A stretch of 64,000 nucleotides of DNA from assembly GCA_964020085.1 (NCBI GenBank), contig OZ026600.1:11939348-12003347 (forward strand). Direction: 5' to 3'. The position numbers and the translations under genes were made by a program. Position 1 is the first letter of the stretch. Each line of letters begins with the position of its first letter. This document shows, in pieces, positions 13,574-26,500 of the stretch. This stretch comes from Micromussa lordhowensis. Its lineage: Eukaryota; Cnidaria; Anthozoa; Scleractinia; Lobophylliidae. Below the pieces are notes generated by a model. It worked only from the letters and a program-made list of their open reading frames with translations, was not told where the DNA came from and did no database searches.

Positions 13574-14660
13574 AGCTCATACCAATTAGAAGATGATGCA
13601 ATTTCCGCCAGGGTGTTTTTGAAGCCCCTACAGTCGGCCTACTTTTTTGAGCATTTTCCCTTGGTCCGCCCTTGGCAAATTCTCAGAAAATGGCCGATTA
13701 AGGTGTCCTTGGCAAATTTGTCATAACTCGGCTCTACGGGCACTTTTGGAGTCGCGGTTTGCAGCAAAATGTTCTCCTATGATTGCACTTCAAGCGCATA
13801 CCAATTAGGAGATGATGCAATTTGCGCCAGGGTGTTTATGAAGCCCCTATAGTCGGCCTACTTTTTTGAGCAGTTTCCCTTGGTCCCCCCTTGGCAAAAT
13901 CTCAGAAAATGGCCGATTTAGGTGTCCTTGGCAAATTTGTCATAACTCGGCTCTACGGGCACTTTTGGAGCCGCGGTTTGCAGCAAAATGTTCTCCTATA
14001 ATTGCACTTCAAGCGCATACCAATTAGGAGATGATGCAATTTGCGCCAGGGTGTTTATGAAGCCCCTATAGTCGGCCTACTTTTTTGAGCATTTTCCCTT
14101 GGTCCCCCCTTGGCAAAATCTCAGAAAATGGCCGATTTAGGTGTCCTTGGCAAATTTGTTATAACTCGGCTCTACGGGCACTTTTGGACCCGCGGTTTGC
14201 AGCAAAATGTGTTCCTATGATTGCACTTCAAGCGGATACCAATTAAGAGATGATGCAATTTGCGCAAGGGTGTTTTTGAAGCCCCTATAGTCGGCCTACT
14301 TTTTTGAGCATTTTCCCTTGGTCCCCCCTTGGCAAAATCTCAGAAAATGGCCGATTTAGGTGTCCTTGGCAAATTTGTCATAACTTGGCTCTACGGGCAC
14401 TTTTGGACCCGCGGTTTGCAGCAAAATGTTCTCCTATGATTGCACTTCAAGCGCATACCAATTAAGAGATGATCTAATTTGCGCCAGGGTGTTTATGAAG
14501 CCCCTATAGTCGGCCTACTTTTTTGAGCATTTTCCCTTGGTCCCCCCTTGGCAAAATCTCAGAAAATGGCCGATTTAGGTGTCCTTGGCAAAGTTGTCAT
14601 AACTCGGCTCTACGGGCATTTTTGGAGCTGCGGTTTGCAACAAAATGTTTTCCTATGATT
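13574..14660. repeat. Distant copy of the 657-1,740 block of Sat-A
   Basis: From 13,574 the order of variant monomers (AGCTCATACC, GAGTCGCGG, GAGCAGTTTCC, ACCCGCGG, GATGATCTAATT) repeats that seen from 657. It departs at about 14,665, where AAGCCCATACC replaces AAGCGGATACC and the sequence continues like the block near 2,190. So it is a recombinant copy about 12.9 kb from its counterpart. Confidence 0.75.
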
Positions 14661-15059
14661 GCACTTTAAGCCCATACCAATTAGGAGATGATGCAATTTG
14701 CGCCAGGGTGTTTATGAAGCCCCTATAGTCGGCCTACTTTTTTGAGCATTTTCCCTTGGTCCCCACTTGGCAAAATCTCAGAAAATGGCCGATTTTGGTG
14801 TCCTTGGCAAATTTGTCATAACTCGGCTCTACGGGCAGTTTTTGAGCCGCGGTTTGCAGCAAAATGTTCTCCTATGATTGCACTTCAAGCGCATACTAAT
14901 TAGGAGATGATGCAATTTGCGCCAGGGTGTTTTTGAAGCCCCTATAGTCGGCCTACTTTTTTGAGCATTTTCCCTTGGTCCCCCCTTGGCAAAATCTCAG
15001 AAAATGGCCGATTAAGGTGTCCTTGGCAAAGTTGTCATAACTCGGCTCTACGGGCACTT

Positions 15060-16347
15060 TTGGAGCCGCGGTTTGCAGCAAAATGTGTTCCTATGATTGC
15101 ACTTCAAGCGCATACCAATTAGGAGATGATGCAATTTGCGCCAGGGTGTTTATGACGCCCCTATAGTCGGCCTACTTTTTTGAGCATTTTCCCTTGGTCC
15201 CCCCTTGGCAAAATCTCAGAAAATGGCCGATTTAGGTGTCCTTGGCAAAGTTGTCATAACTCGGCTCTACGGGCACTTTTGGAGCCGCGGTTTGCAACAA
15301 AATGTTTTCCTATGATTGCACTTTAAGCGCATACCAATTAGGAGATGATGCAATTTGCGCCAGGGTGTTTATGAAGCCCCTATAGTCGGCCTACTTTTTT
15401 GAGCATTTTCCCTTGGTCCCCCCTTGGCAAAATCTCAGAAAATGGCCGATTTATGTGTCCTTGGCAAAGGTGTCATAACTGGGCTCTACGGGCACTTTTG
15501 GAACCGCGGTTTGCAGCAAAATGTGTTCCTATGATTGCACTTCAAGCGCATACCAATTAGGAGATGATGCAATTTGCGCAAAGGTGTTTTTGAAGCCCCT
15601 ATAGTCGGCCTACTTTTTTGAGCATTTTCCCTTGGTCCCCCCTTGGCAAAATCTCAGAAAATGGCCGATTTAGGTGTCCTTGGCAAAGGTGTCATAACTG
15701 GGCTCTACGGGCACTTTTGGAGCCGCGGTTTGCAGCAAAATGTGTTCCTATGATTGCACTTCAAGCGCATACCAATTAGGAGATGATGCAATTTGCGCCA
15801 GGGTGTTTATGACGCCCCTATAGTCGGCCTACTTTTTTGAGCATTTTCCCTTGGTCCCCCCTTGGCAAAATCTCAGAAAATGGCCGATTTAGGTGTCCTT
15901 GGCAAAGTTGTCATAACTCGGCTCTACGGGCACTTTTGGAGCCGCGGTTTGCAACAAAATGTTTTCCTATGATTGCACTTTAAGCGCATACCAATTAGGA
16001 GATGATGCAATTTGCGCCAGGGTGTTTATGAAGCCCCTATAGTCGGCCTACTTTTTTGAGCATTTTCCCTTGGTCCCCCCTTGGCAAAATCTCAGAAAAT
16101 GGCCGATTTATGTGTCCTTGGCAAAGGTGTCATAACTGGGCTCTACGGGCACTTTTGGAACCGCGGTTTGCAGCAAAATGTGTTCCTATGATTGCACTTC
16201 AAGCGCATACCAATTAGGAGATGATGCAATTTGCGCAAAGGTGTTTTTGAAGCCCCTATAGTCGGCCTACTTTTTTGAGCATTTTCCCTTGGTCCCCCCT
16301 TGGCAAAATCTCAGAAAATGGCCGATTTAGGTGTCCTTGGCAAATTT
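15060..16347. repeat. Trimer duplication of 657 bp
   Basis: About 15,060-15,690 is repeated at 15,717-16,347. The TTATGTGTCC variant sits at 15,451 and 16,108, exactly 3 x 219 bp apart, and TTTATGACGCCC also occurs once in each copy. Confidence 0.78.
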
Positions 16348-18567
16348 GTCATAACTCGGCTCTACGGGCAGTTTTGGAGCCGCGTTTTGCAGCAAAATGT
16401 TCTCCTATAATTGCACTTCAAGCGCATACCAATTAAGAGATGATCCAATTTGCGCCAGGGTGTTTATGAAGCCCCTATAGTCGGCCTACTTTTTTGAGCA
16501 TTTTCCCTTGGTCCCCCCTTGGCAAAATCTCAGAAAATGGCCGATTTAGGTGTCCTTGGCAAAGTTGTCATAACTGGGCTCTACGGGCACTTTTGGAGCC
16601 GCGGTTTGCAGCAAAATGTGTTCCTATGATTGCACTTCAAGCGCATACCAATTAGGAGATGATGCAATTTGCGCAAAGGTGTTTTTGAAGCCCCTATAGT
16701 CGGCCTACTTTTTTGAGCATTTTCCCTTGGTCTCCCCTTGGCAAAATCTCAGAAAATGGCCGATTTAGGTGTCCTTGGCAAAGTTGTCATAACTCGGCTC
16801 TACGAGCACTTTTGGAGCCGCGGTTTGCAGCAAAATGTTGTCCTATGATTGCACTTCAAGCTCATATCAATTAGAAGATGATGCAATTTGCGCCAGGGTG
16901 TTTTTGAAGCCCCTACAGTCGGCCTACTTTTTTGAGCATTTTCCCTTGGTCCGCCCTTGGCAAATTCTCAGAAAATGGCCGATTAAGGTGTCCTTGGCAA
17001 ATTTGTCATAACTCGGCTCTACGGGCACTTTTGGAGCCGCGGTTTGCAGCAAAATGTTCTCCTATAATTGCACTTCAAGCGCATACCAATTAGGAGATGA
17101 TGCAATTTGCGCCAGGGTGTTTATGAAGCCCCTATAGTCGGCCTACTTTTTTGAGCATTTTCCCTTGGTCCCCCCTTGGCAAAATCTCAGAAAATGGCCG
17201 ATTTAGGTGTCCTTGGCAAAGTTGTCATAACTGGGCTCTACGGGCACTTTTGGACCCGCGGTTTGCAGCAAAATGTGTTCCTATGATTGCACTTTAAGCG
17301 GATACCAATTAAGAGATGATGCAATTTGCGCAAGGGTGTTTTTGAAGCCCCTATAGTCGGCCTACTTTTTTGAGCATTTTCCCTTGGTCCCCCCTTGGCA
17401 AAATCTCAGAAAATGGCCGATTTAGGTGTCCTTGGCAAATTTGTCATAACTCGGCTCTACGGGCACTTTTGGAGCCGCGGTTTGCAGCAAAATGTTGTCC
17501 TATGATTGCACTTCAAGCTCATACCAATTAGAAGATGATGCAATTTGCGCAAAGGTGTTTTTGAAGCCCCTATAGTCGGCCTACTTTTTTGAGCATTTTC
17601 CCTTGGTCCCCCCTTGGCAAAATCTCAGAAAATGGCCGATTTAGGTGTCCTTGGCAAATTTGTCATAACTCGGCTCTACGGGCAGTTTTGGAGCCGCGTT
17701 TTGCAGCAAAATGTTCTCCTATAATTGCACTTCAAGCGCATACCAATTAAGAGATGATCCAATTTGCGCCAGGGTGTTTATGAAGCCCCTATAGTCGGCC
17801 TACTTTTTTGAGCATTTTCCCTTGTTCCCCCCTTGGCAAAATCTCAGAAAATGGCCGATTTAGGTGTCCTTTGCAAAGTTGTCATAACTGGGCTCTACGG
17901 GCACTTTTGGAGCCGCGGTTTGCAGCAAAATGTGTTCCTATGATTGCACTTCAAGCGCATACCAATTAGGAGATGATGCAATTTGCGCAAAGGTGTTTTT
18001 GAAGCCCCTATAGTCGGCCTACTTTTTTGAGCATTTTCCCTTGGTCTCCCCTTGGCAAAATCTCAGAAAATGGCCGATTTAGGTGTCCTTGGCAAAGTTG
18101 TCATAACTCGGCTCTACGAGCACTTTTGGAGCCGCGGTTTGCAGCAAAATGTTGTCCTATGATTGCACTTCAAGCTCATATCAATTAGAAGATGATGCAA
18201 TTTGCGCCAGGGTGTTTTTGAAGCCCCTACAGTCGGCCTACTTTTTTGAGCATTTTCCCTTGGTCCGCCCTTGGCAAATTCTCAGAAAATGGCCGATTAA
18301 GGTGTCCTTGGCAAATTTGTCATAACTCGGCTCTACGGGCACTTTTGGAGCCGCGGTTTGCAGCAAAATGTTCTCCTATAATTGCACTTCAAGCGCATAC
18401 CAATTAGGAGATGATGCAATTTGCGCCAGGGTGTTTATGAAGCCCCTATAGTCGGCCTACTTTTTAGAGCATTTTCCCTTGGTCCCCCCTTGGCAAAATC
18501 TCAGAAAATGGCCGATTTAGGTGTCCTTGGCAAAGTTGTCATAACTGGGCTCTACGGGCACTTTTGG
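16217..18567. repeat. 6-monomer duplication (1,314-bp offset)
   Basis: 16,217-17,253 recurs at 17,531-18,567. The unusual GCCGCGTTTTGCAGC variant lies at about 16,381 and 17,695. The second copy has private changes (CTTGTTCCCC near 17,822 and CCTTTGCAAAG near 17,868). The copies part at GGACCC against GGAGCC. Confidence 0.8.
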
Positions 18568-20589
18568 AGCCGCGGTTTGCAGCAAAATGTGTTCCTATGA
18601 TTGCACTTCAAGCGCATACCAATTACGAGATGATGCAATTTGCGCAAAGGTGTTTTTGAAGCCCCTATAGTCGGCCTACTTTTTTGAGCATTTTCCCTTG
18701 GTCTCCCCTTGGCAAAATCTCAGAAAATGGCCGATTTAGGTGTCCTTGGCAAATTTGTCATAACTTGGCTCTACGGGCACTTTTGGAGCCGCGGTTTGCA
18801 GCAAAATGTTGTCCTATGATTGCACTTCAAGCTCATACCAATTAGAAGATGATGCAATTTCCGCCAGGGTGTTTTTGAAGCCCCTACAGTCGGCCTACTT
18901 TTTTGAGCATTTTCCCTTGGTCCGCCCTTGGCAAATTCTCAGAAAATGGCCGATTAAGGTGTCCTTGGCAAATTTGTCATAACTCGGCTCTACGGGCACT
19001 TTTGGAGTCGCGGTTTGCAGCAAAATGTTCTCCTATGATTGCACTTTAAGCGCATACCAATTAGGAGATGATGCAATTTGCGCCAGGGTGTTTATGAAGC
19101 CCCTATAGTCGGCCTACTTTTTTGAGCAGTTTCCCTTGGTCCCCCCTTGGCAAAATCTCAGAAAATGGCCGATTTAGGTGTCCTTGGCAAATTTGTCATA
19201 ACTCGGCTCTACGGGCACTTTTGGAGCCGCGGTTTGCAGCAAAATGTTCTCCTATAATTGCACTTTAAGCGCATACCAATTAGGAGATGATGCAATTTGC
19301 GCCAGGGTGTTTATGAAGCCCCTATAGTCGGCCTACTTTTTTGAGCATTTTCCCTTGGTCCCCCCTTGGCAAAATCTCAGAAAATGGCCGATTTAGGTGT
19401 CCTTGGCAAATTTGTCATAACTCGGCTCTACGGGCACTTTTGGACCCGCGGTTTGCAGCAAAATGTGTTCCTATGATTGCACTTCAAGCGGATACCAATT
19501 AAGAGATGATGCAATTTGCGCAAGGGTGTTTTTGAAGCCGCTATAGTCGGCCTACTTTTTTGAGCATTTTCCCTTGGTCCCCCCTTGGCAAAAGCTCAGA
19601 AAATGGCCGATTTAGGTGTCCTTGGCAAAGTTGTCATAACTCGGCTCTACGGGCATTTTTGGAGCTGCGGTTTGCAACAAAATGTTTTCCTATGATTGCA
19701 CTTTAAGCGCATACCAATTAGGAGATGATGCAATTTGCGCCAGGGTGTTTATGAAGCCCCTATAGTCGGCCTACTTTTTTGAGCATTTTCCCTTGGTCCC
19801 CACTTGGCAAAATCTCAGAAAATGGCCGATTTAGGTGTCCTTGGCAAATTTGTCATAACTCGGCTCTACGGGCAGTTTTTGAGCCGCGGTTTGCAGCAAA
19901 ATGTTCTCCTATGATTGCACTTCAAGCGCATACCAATTAGGAGATGATGCAATTTGCGCCAGAGTGTTTTTCAAGCCCCTATAGTCGGCCTACTTTTTTG
20001 AGCATTTTCCCTTGGTCCCCCCTTGCAAAATCTCAGAAAATGGCCGATTAAGGTGTCCTTGGCAAATTTGTCATAACTCGGCTCTACGGGCACTTTTGGA
20101 GCCGCGGTTTGCAGCAAAATGTGTTCCTATGATTGCACTTCAAGCGCATACCAATTAGGAGATGATGCAATTTGCGCCAGGGTGTTTATGACGCCCCTAT
20201 AGTCGGCCTACTTTTTTGAGCATTTTCCCTTGGTCCCCCCTTGGCAAAATCTCAGAAAATGGCCGATTTAGGTGTCCTTGGCAAAGTTGTCATAACTCGG
20301 CTCTACGGGCATTTTTGGAGCTGCGGTTTGAAACAAAATGTTTTCCTATGATTGCACTTTAAGCGCATACCAATTAGGAGATGATGCAATTTGCGCCAGG
20401 GTGTTTATGAAGCCCCTATAGTCGGCCTACTTTTTTGAGCATTTTCCCTTGGTCCCCACTTTGCAAAATCTCAGAAAATGGCCGATTTAGGTGTCCTTGG
20501 CAAATTTGTCATAACTCGGCTCTACGGGCACTTTTGGAGCCGCGGTTTGCAGCAAAATGTTCGCCTATGATTGCACTTCAAGCGCATAC
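18568..20589. repeat. Sat-A monomers, mixed variants
   Basis: About nine ordinary 219-bp monomers carrying variants seen elsewhere (GAGTCGCGG, GAGCAGTTTCC, GAGCTGCGGTTTGCAAC). One base is missing at about 20,026 (CCTTGCAAAATC for CCTTGGCAAAATC). I see nothing else in this stretch. Confidence 0.85.
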
Positions 20590-23500
20590 CAATTAAGAGA
20601 TGATGGAATTTGCGCCAGGGTGTTTTTGAAGCCCCTACAGTCGGCCTACTTTTCTGAGCATTTTCCCTTGGTCCCCCCTTGGCAAAATCTCAGAAAATGG
20701 CCGATTTAGGTGTCCTTGGCAAATTTGTCATAACTCGGCTCTACGGGCACTTTTGGAGCCGCGGTTTGCAGCAAAATGTTGTCCTATGATTGCACTTTAA
20801 GCGCAGACCAATTAAGAGATGATGCAATTTGCGCAAGGGTGTTTTTGAAGCCCCTATAGTCGGCCTACTTTTTTGAGCATTTTCCCTTGGTCCCCCCTTG
20901 GCAAAATCTCAGAAAATGGCCGATTTAGGTGTCCTTGGCAAATTTGTCATAACTCGGCTCTACGGGCACTTTTGGACCCGCGGTTTGCAGCAAAGTGTTC
21001 TCCTATGATTGCACTTCAAGCGCATAAAAATTAGGAGATGATGTAATTTGCGCCAGGGTGTTTATGAAGCCCCTATAGTCGGCCTACTTTTTTGAGCATT
21101 TTCCCTTGGTCCCCCCTTGGCAAAATATCAGAAAATGGCCGATTTAGGTGTCCTTGGCAAAGTTGTCATAACTCGGCTCTACGGGCATTTTTGCAGCTGC
21201 GGTTTGCAACAAAATGTTTTCCTATGATTGCACTTTAAGCGCATACCAATTAGGAAATGATGCAATTTGCGCCAGGGTGTTTATGAAGCCCCTATAGTCG
21301 GCCTACTTTTTTGAGCATTTTCCCTTGGTCCCCACTTGGCAAAATCTCAGAAAATGGCCGATTTAGGTGTCCTTGGCAAATTTGTCATAACTCGGCTCTA
21401 CGGGCAGTTTTGGAGCCGCGTTTTGCAGCAAAATGTTCTCCTATAATTGCACTTCAAGCGCATACCAATTAGGAGATGATGCAATTTGCGCCAGGGTGTT
21501 TATGAAGCCCCTATAGTCGGCCTACTTTTTTGAGCATTTTCCCTTGGTCCCCCCTTGGCAAAATCTCAGAAAATGGCCGATTTAGGTGTCCTTGGCAAAG
21601 TTGTCATAACTGGGCTCTACGGGCACTTTTGGAGCCGCGGTTTGCAGCAAAATGTGTTCCTATGATTGCACTTCAAGCGCATACCAATTAGGAGATGATG
21701 CAATTTGCGCAAAGGTGTTGTTGAAGCCCCTATAGTCGGCCTACTTTTTTGAGCATTTTCCCTTGGTCTCCCGTTGGCAAAATCTCAGAAAATGGCCGAT
21801 TTAGGTGTCCTTGGCAAAGTTGTCATAACTCGGCTCTACGAGCACTTTTGGAGCCGCGGTTTGCAGCAAAATGTTGTCCTATGATTGCACTTCAAGCTCA
21901 TACCAATTAGAAGATGATGCAATTTGCGCCAGGGTGTTTTTGAAGCCCCTACAGTCGGCCTACTTTTTTGAGCATTTTCCCTTGGTCCACCCTTGGCAAA
22001 TTCTCAGAAAATGGCCGATTAAGGTGTCCTTGGCAAATTTGTCATAACTCGGCTCTACGGGCACTTTTGGAGCCGCGGTTTGCAGCAAAATGTTCTCCTA
22101 TAATTGCACTTCAAGCACATACCAATTAAAAGATGATGCAATTTGCGCCAGGGTGTTTATGAAGCCCCTATAGTCGGCCTACTTTTTTGAGCATTTTCCC
22201 TTGGTCCCCCCTTGGCAAAATCTCAGAAAATGGCCGATTTAGGTGTCCTTGGCAAAGTTGTCATAACTGGGCTCTACGGGCACTTTTGGAGCCGCGGTTT
22301 GCAGCAAAATGTGTTCCTATGATTGCACTTCAAGCTCATACCAATTAGAAGATGATGCAATTTGCGCGAGGGTGTGTTTGAAGCCCCTACAGTCGGCCTA
22401 CTTTTTTGAGCATTTTCCCTTGGTCCGCCCTTGGCAAATTCTCAGAAAATGGCCGATTAAGGTGTCCTTGGCAAATTTGTCATAACTCGGCTCTACGGGC
22501 ACTTTTGGAGCCGCGGTTTGCAGCAAAATGTTCTCCTATAATTGCACTTCAAGCGCATACCAATTAGGAGATGATGCAATTTGCGCCAGGGTGTTTATGA
22601 AGCCCCTATAGTCGGCCTACTTTTTTGAGCATTTTCCCTTGGTCCCCCCTTGGCAAAATCTCAGAAAATGGCCGATTTAGGTGTCCTTGGCAAAGTTGTC
22701 ATAACTGGGCTCTACGGGCACTTTTGGAGCCGCGGTTTGCAGCAAAATGTGTTCCTATGATTGCACTTCAAGCGCATACCAATTACGAGATGATGCAATT
22801 TGCGCAAAGGTGTTTTTGAAGCCCCTATAGTCGGCCTACTTTTTTGAGCATTTTCCCTTGGTCCCCCCTTGGCAAAATCTCAGAAAATGGCCGATTTAGG
22901 TGTCCTTGGCAAATTTGTCATAACTCGGCTCTACGGGCACTTTTGGAGCCGCGGTTTGAAGCAAAATGTTCTCCTATGATTGCACTTCAAGCGCATACCA
23001 ATTAGGAGATGATGCAATTTGCGCAAGGGTGTTTTTGAAGCCGCTATAGTCGGCCTTCTTTTTTGAGCATTTTCCCTTGGTCCCCCCTTGGCAAAAGCTC
23101 AGAAAATGGCCGATTTAGGTGTCCTTGGCAAAGTTGTCATAACTCGGCTCTACGGGCATTTTTGGAGCTGCGGTTTGCAACAAAATGTTTTCCTATGATT
23201 GCACTTTAAGCGCATACCAATTAGGAGATGATGCAATTTGCGCCAGGGTGTTTTTGAAGCCCCTATAGTCGGCCTACTTTTTTGAGCATTTTCCCTTGGT
23301 CCCCCCTTGGCAAAATCTCAGAAAATGGCCGATTAAGGTGTCCTTGGCAAATTTGTCATAACTCGGCTCTACGGGCACTTTTGGAGCCGCGGTTTGCAGC
23401 AAAATGTGTTCCTATGATTGCACTTCAAGCGCATACCAATTAGGAGATGATGCAATTTGCGCCAGGGTGTTTATGACGCCCCTATAGTCGGCCTACTTTT

Positions 23501-26500
23501 TTGAGCATTTTCCCTTGGTCCCCCCTTGGCAAAATCTCAGAAAATGGCCGATTTAGGTGTCCTTGGCAAAGTTGTCATAACTCGGCTCTACGGGCATTTT
23601 TGGAGCTGCGGTTTGCAACAAAATGTTTTCCTATGATTGCACTTTAAGCGCATACCAATTAGGAGATGATGCAATTTGCGCCAGGGTGTTTTTGAAGCCC
23701 CTATAGTCGGCCTACTTTTTTGAGCATTTTCCCTTGGTCCCCACTTTGCAAAATCTCAGAAAATGGCCGATTTAGGTGTCCTTGGCAAATTTGTCATAAC
23801 TCGGCTCTACGGGCACCTTTGGAGCCGCGGTTTGCAGCAAAATGTTCGCCTATGATTGCACTTCAAGCGCATACCAATTACGAGATGATGCAATTTGCGC
23901 CAGGGTGTTTTTGAAGCCCCTATATTCGGCCTACTTTTTTGAGCATTTTCCCTTGGTCCCCCCTTGGCAAAATCTCAGAAAATGGCCGATTTAGGTGTCC
24001 TTGGCAAATTTGTCATAACTCGGCTCTACGGGCACTTTTGGAGCCGCGGTTTGCAGCAAAATGTGTTCCTATGATTGCACTTCAAGCGCATACCAATTAG
24101 GAGATGATGCAATTTGCGCCAGGGTGTTTATGACGCCCCTATAGTCGGCCTACTTTTTTGAGCATTTTCCCTTGGTCCCCCCTTGGCAAAATCTCGGAAA
24201 ATGGCCGATTTAGGTGTCCTTGGCAAAGTTGTCATAACTCGGCTCTACGGGCACTTTTGGAGCCGCGGTTTGCAACAAAATGTTTTCCTATGATTGCACT
24301 TCAAGCGCATACCAATTAGGAGATGATGCAATTTGCGCCAGGGTGTTTATGAAGCCCCTATAGTCGGCCTACTTTTTTGAGCATTTTCTCTTGGTCCCCA
24401 CTTGGCAAAATCTCAGAAAATTGCCGATTTAGGTGTCCTTGGCAAAGTTGTCATAACTGGGCTCTACGGGCACTTTTGGAGCCGCGGTTTGCAGCAAAAT
24501 GTGTTCCTATGATTGCACTTCAAGCGCATACCAATTAGGAGATGATGCAATTTGCGCAAAGGTGTTTTTGAAGCCCCTATAGTCGGCCTACTTTTTTGAG
24601 CATTTTCCCTTGGTCCCCTCTTGGCAAAATCTCAGAAAATGGCCGATTTAGGTGTCCTTGGCAAATTTGTCATAACTCGGCTCTACGGGCACTTTTGGAG
24701 CCGCGGTTTGCAGCAAAATGTTCTCCTATGATTGCACTTCAAGCGCATACCAATTAGGAGATGATGGAATTTGCGCCAGGGTGTTTTTGAAGCCCCTACA
24801 GTCGGCCTACTTTTCTGAGCATTTTCCCTTGGTCCCCCCTTGGCAAAATCTCAGAAAATGGCCGATTTAGGTGTCCTTGGCAAATTTGTCATAACTCGGC
24901 TCTACGGGCACTTTTGGAGCCGCGGTTTGCAGCAAAATGTTCTCCTATGATTGCACTTTAAGCGCAGACCAATTAAGAGATGATGCAATTTGCGCAAGGG
25001 TGTTTTTGAAGCCCCTATAGTCGGCCTACTTTTTTGAGCATTTTCCCTTGGTCCCCCCTTGGCAAAATCTCAGAAAATGGCCGATTTAGGTGTCCTTGGC
25101 AAAGTTGTCATAACTCGGCTCTACGGGCATTTTTGCAGCTGCGGTTTGCAACAAAATGTTTTCCTATGATTGCACTTTAAGCGCATACCAATTAGGAAAT
25201 GATGCAATTTGCGCCAGGGTGTTTATGAAGCCCCTATAGTCGGCCTACTTTTTTGAGCATTTTCCCTTGGTCCCCACTTGGCAAAATCTCAGAAAATGGC
25301 CGATTTAGGTGTCCTTGGCAAATTTGTCATAACTCGGCTCTACGGGCAGTTTTGGAGCCGCGTTTTGCAGCAAAATATTCTCCTATAATTGCACTTCAAG
25401 CGCATACCAATTAGGAGATGATGCAATTTGCGCCAGGGTGTTTATGAAGCCCCTATAGTCGGCCTACTTTTTTGAGCATTTTCCCTTGGTCCCCCCTTGG
25501 CAAAATCTCAGAAAATGGCCGATTTAGGTGTCCTTGGCAAAGTTGTCATAACTGGGCTCTACGGGCACTTTTGGAGCCGCGGTTTGCAGCAAAATGTGTT
25601 CCTATGATTGCACTTCAAGCGCATACCAATTAGGAGATGATGCAATTTGCGCAAAGGTGTTGTTGAAGCCCCTATAGTCGGCCTACTTTTTTGAGCATTT
25701 TCCCTTGGTCTCCCGTTGGCAAAATCTCAGAAAATGGCCGATTTAGGTGTCCTTGGCAAAGTTGTCATAACTCGGCTCTACGAGCACTTTTGGAGCCGCG
25801 GTTTGCAGCAAAATGTTGTCCTATGATTGCACTTCAAGCTCATACCAATTAGAAGATGATGCAATTTGCGCCAGGGTGTTTTTGAAGCCCCTACAGTCGG
25901 CCTACTTTTTTGAGCATTTTCCCTTGGTCCACCCTTGGCAAATTCTCAGAAAATGGCCGATTAAGGTGTCCTTGGCAAATTTGTCATAACTCGGCTCTAC
26001 GGGCACTTTTGGAGCCGCGGTTTGCAGCAAAATGTTCTCCTATAATTGTACTTCAAGCGCATACCAATTAGGAGATGATGCAATTTGCGCCAGGGTGTTT
26101 ATGAAGCCCCTATAGTCGGCCTACTTTTTTGAGCATTTTCCCTTGGTCCCCCCTTGGCAAAATCTCAGAAAATGGCCGATTTAGGTGTCCTTGGCAAAGT
26201 TGTCATAACTGGGCTCTACGGGCACTTTTGGAGCCGCGGTTTGCAGCAAAATGTGTTCCTATGATTGCACTTCAAGCTCATACCAATTAGAAGATGATGC
26301 AATTTGCGCCAGGGTGTTTTTGAAGCCCCTACAGTCGGCCTACTTTTTTGAGCATTTTCCCTTGGTCCACCCTTGGCAAATTCTCAGAAAATGGCCGATT
26401 AAGGTGTCCTTGGCAAATTTGTCATAACTCGGCTCTACGGGCACTTTTGGAGCCGCGGTTTGCAGCAAAATGTTCTCCTATAATTGCACTTCAAGCGCAT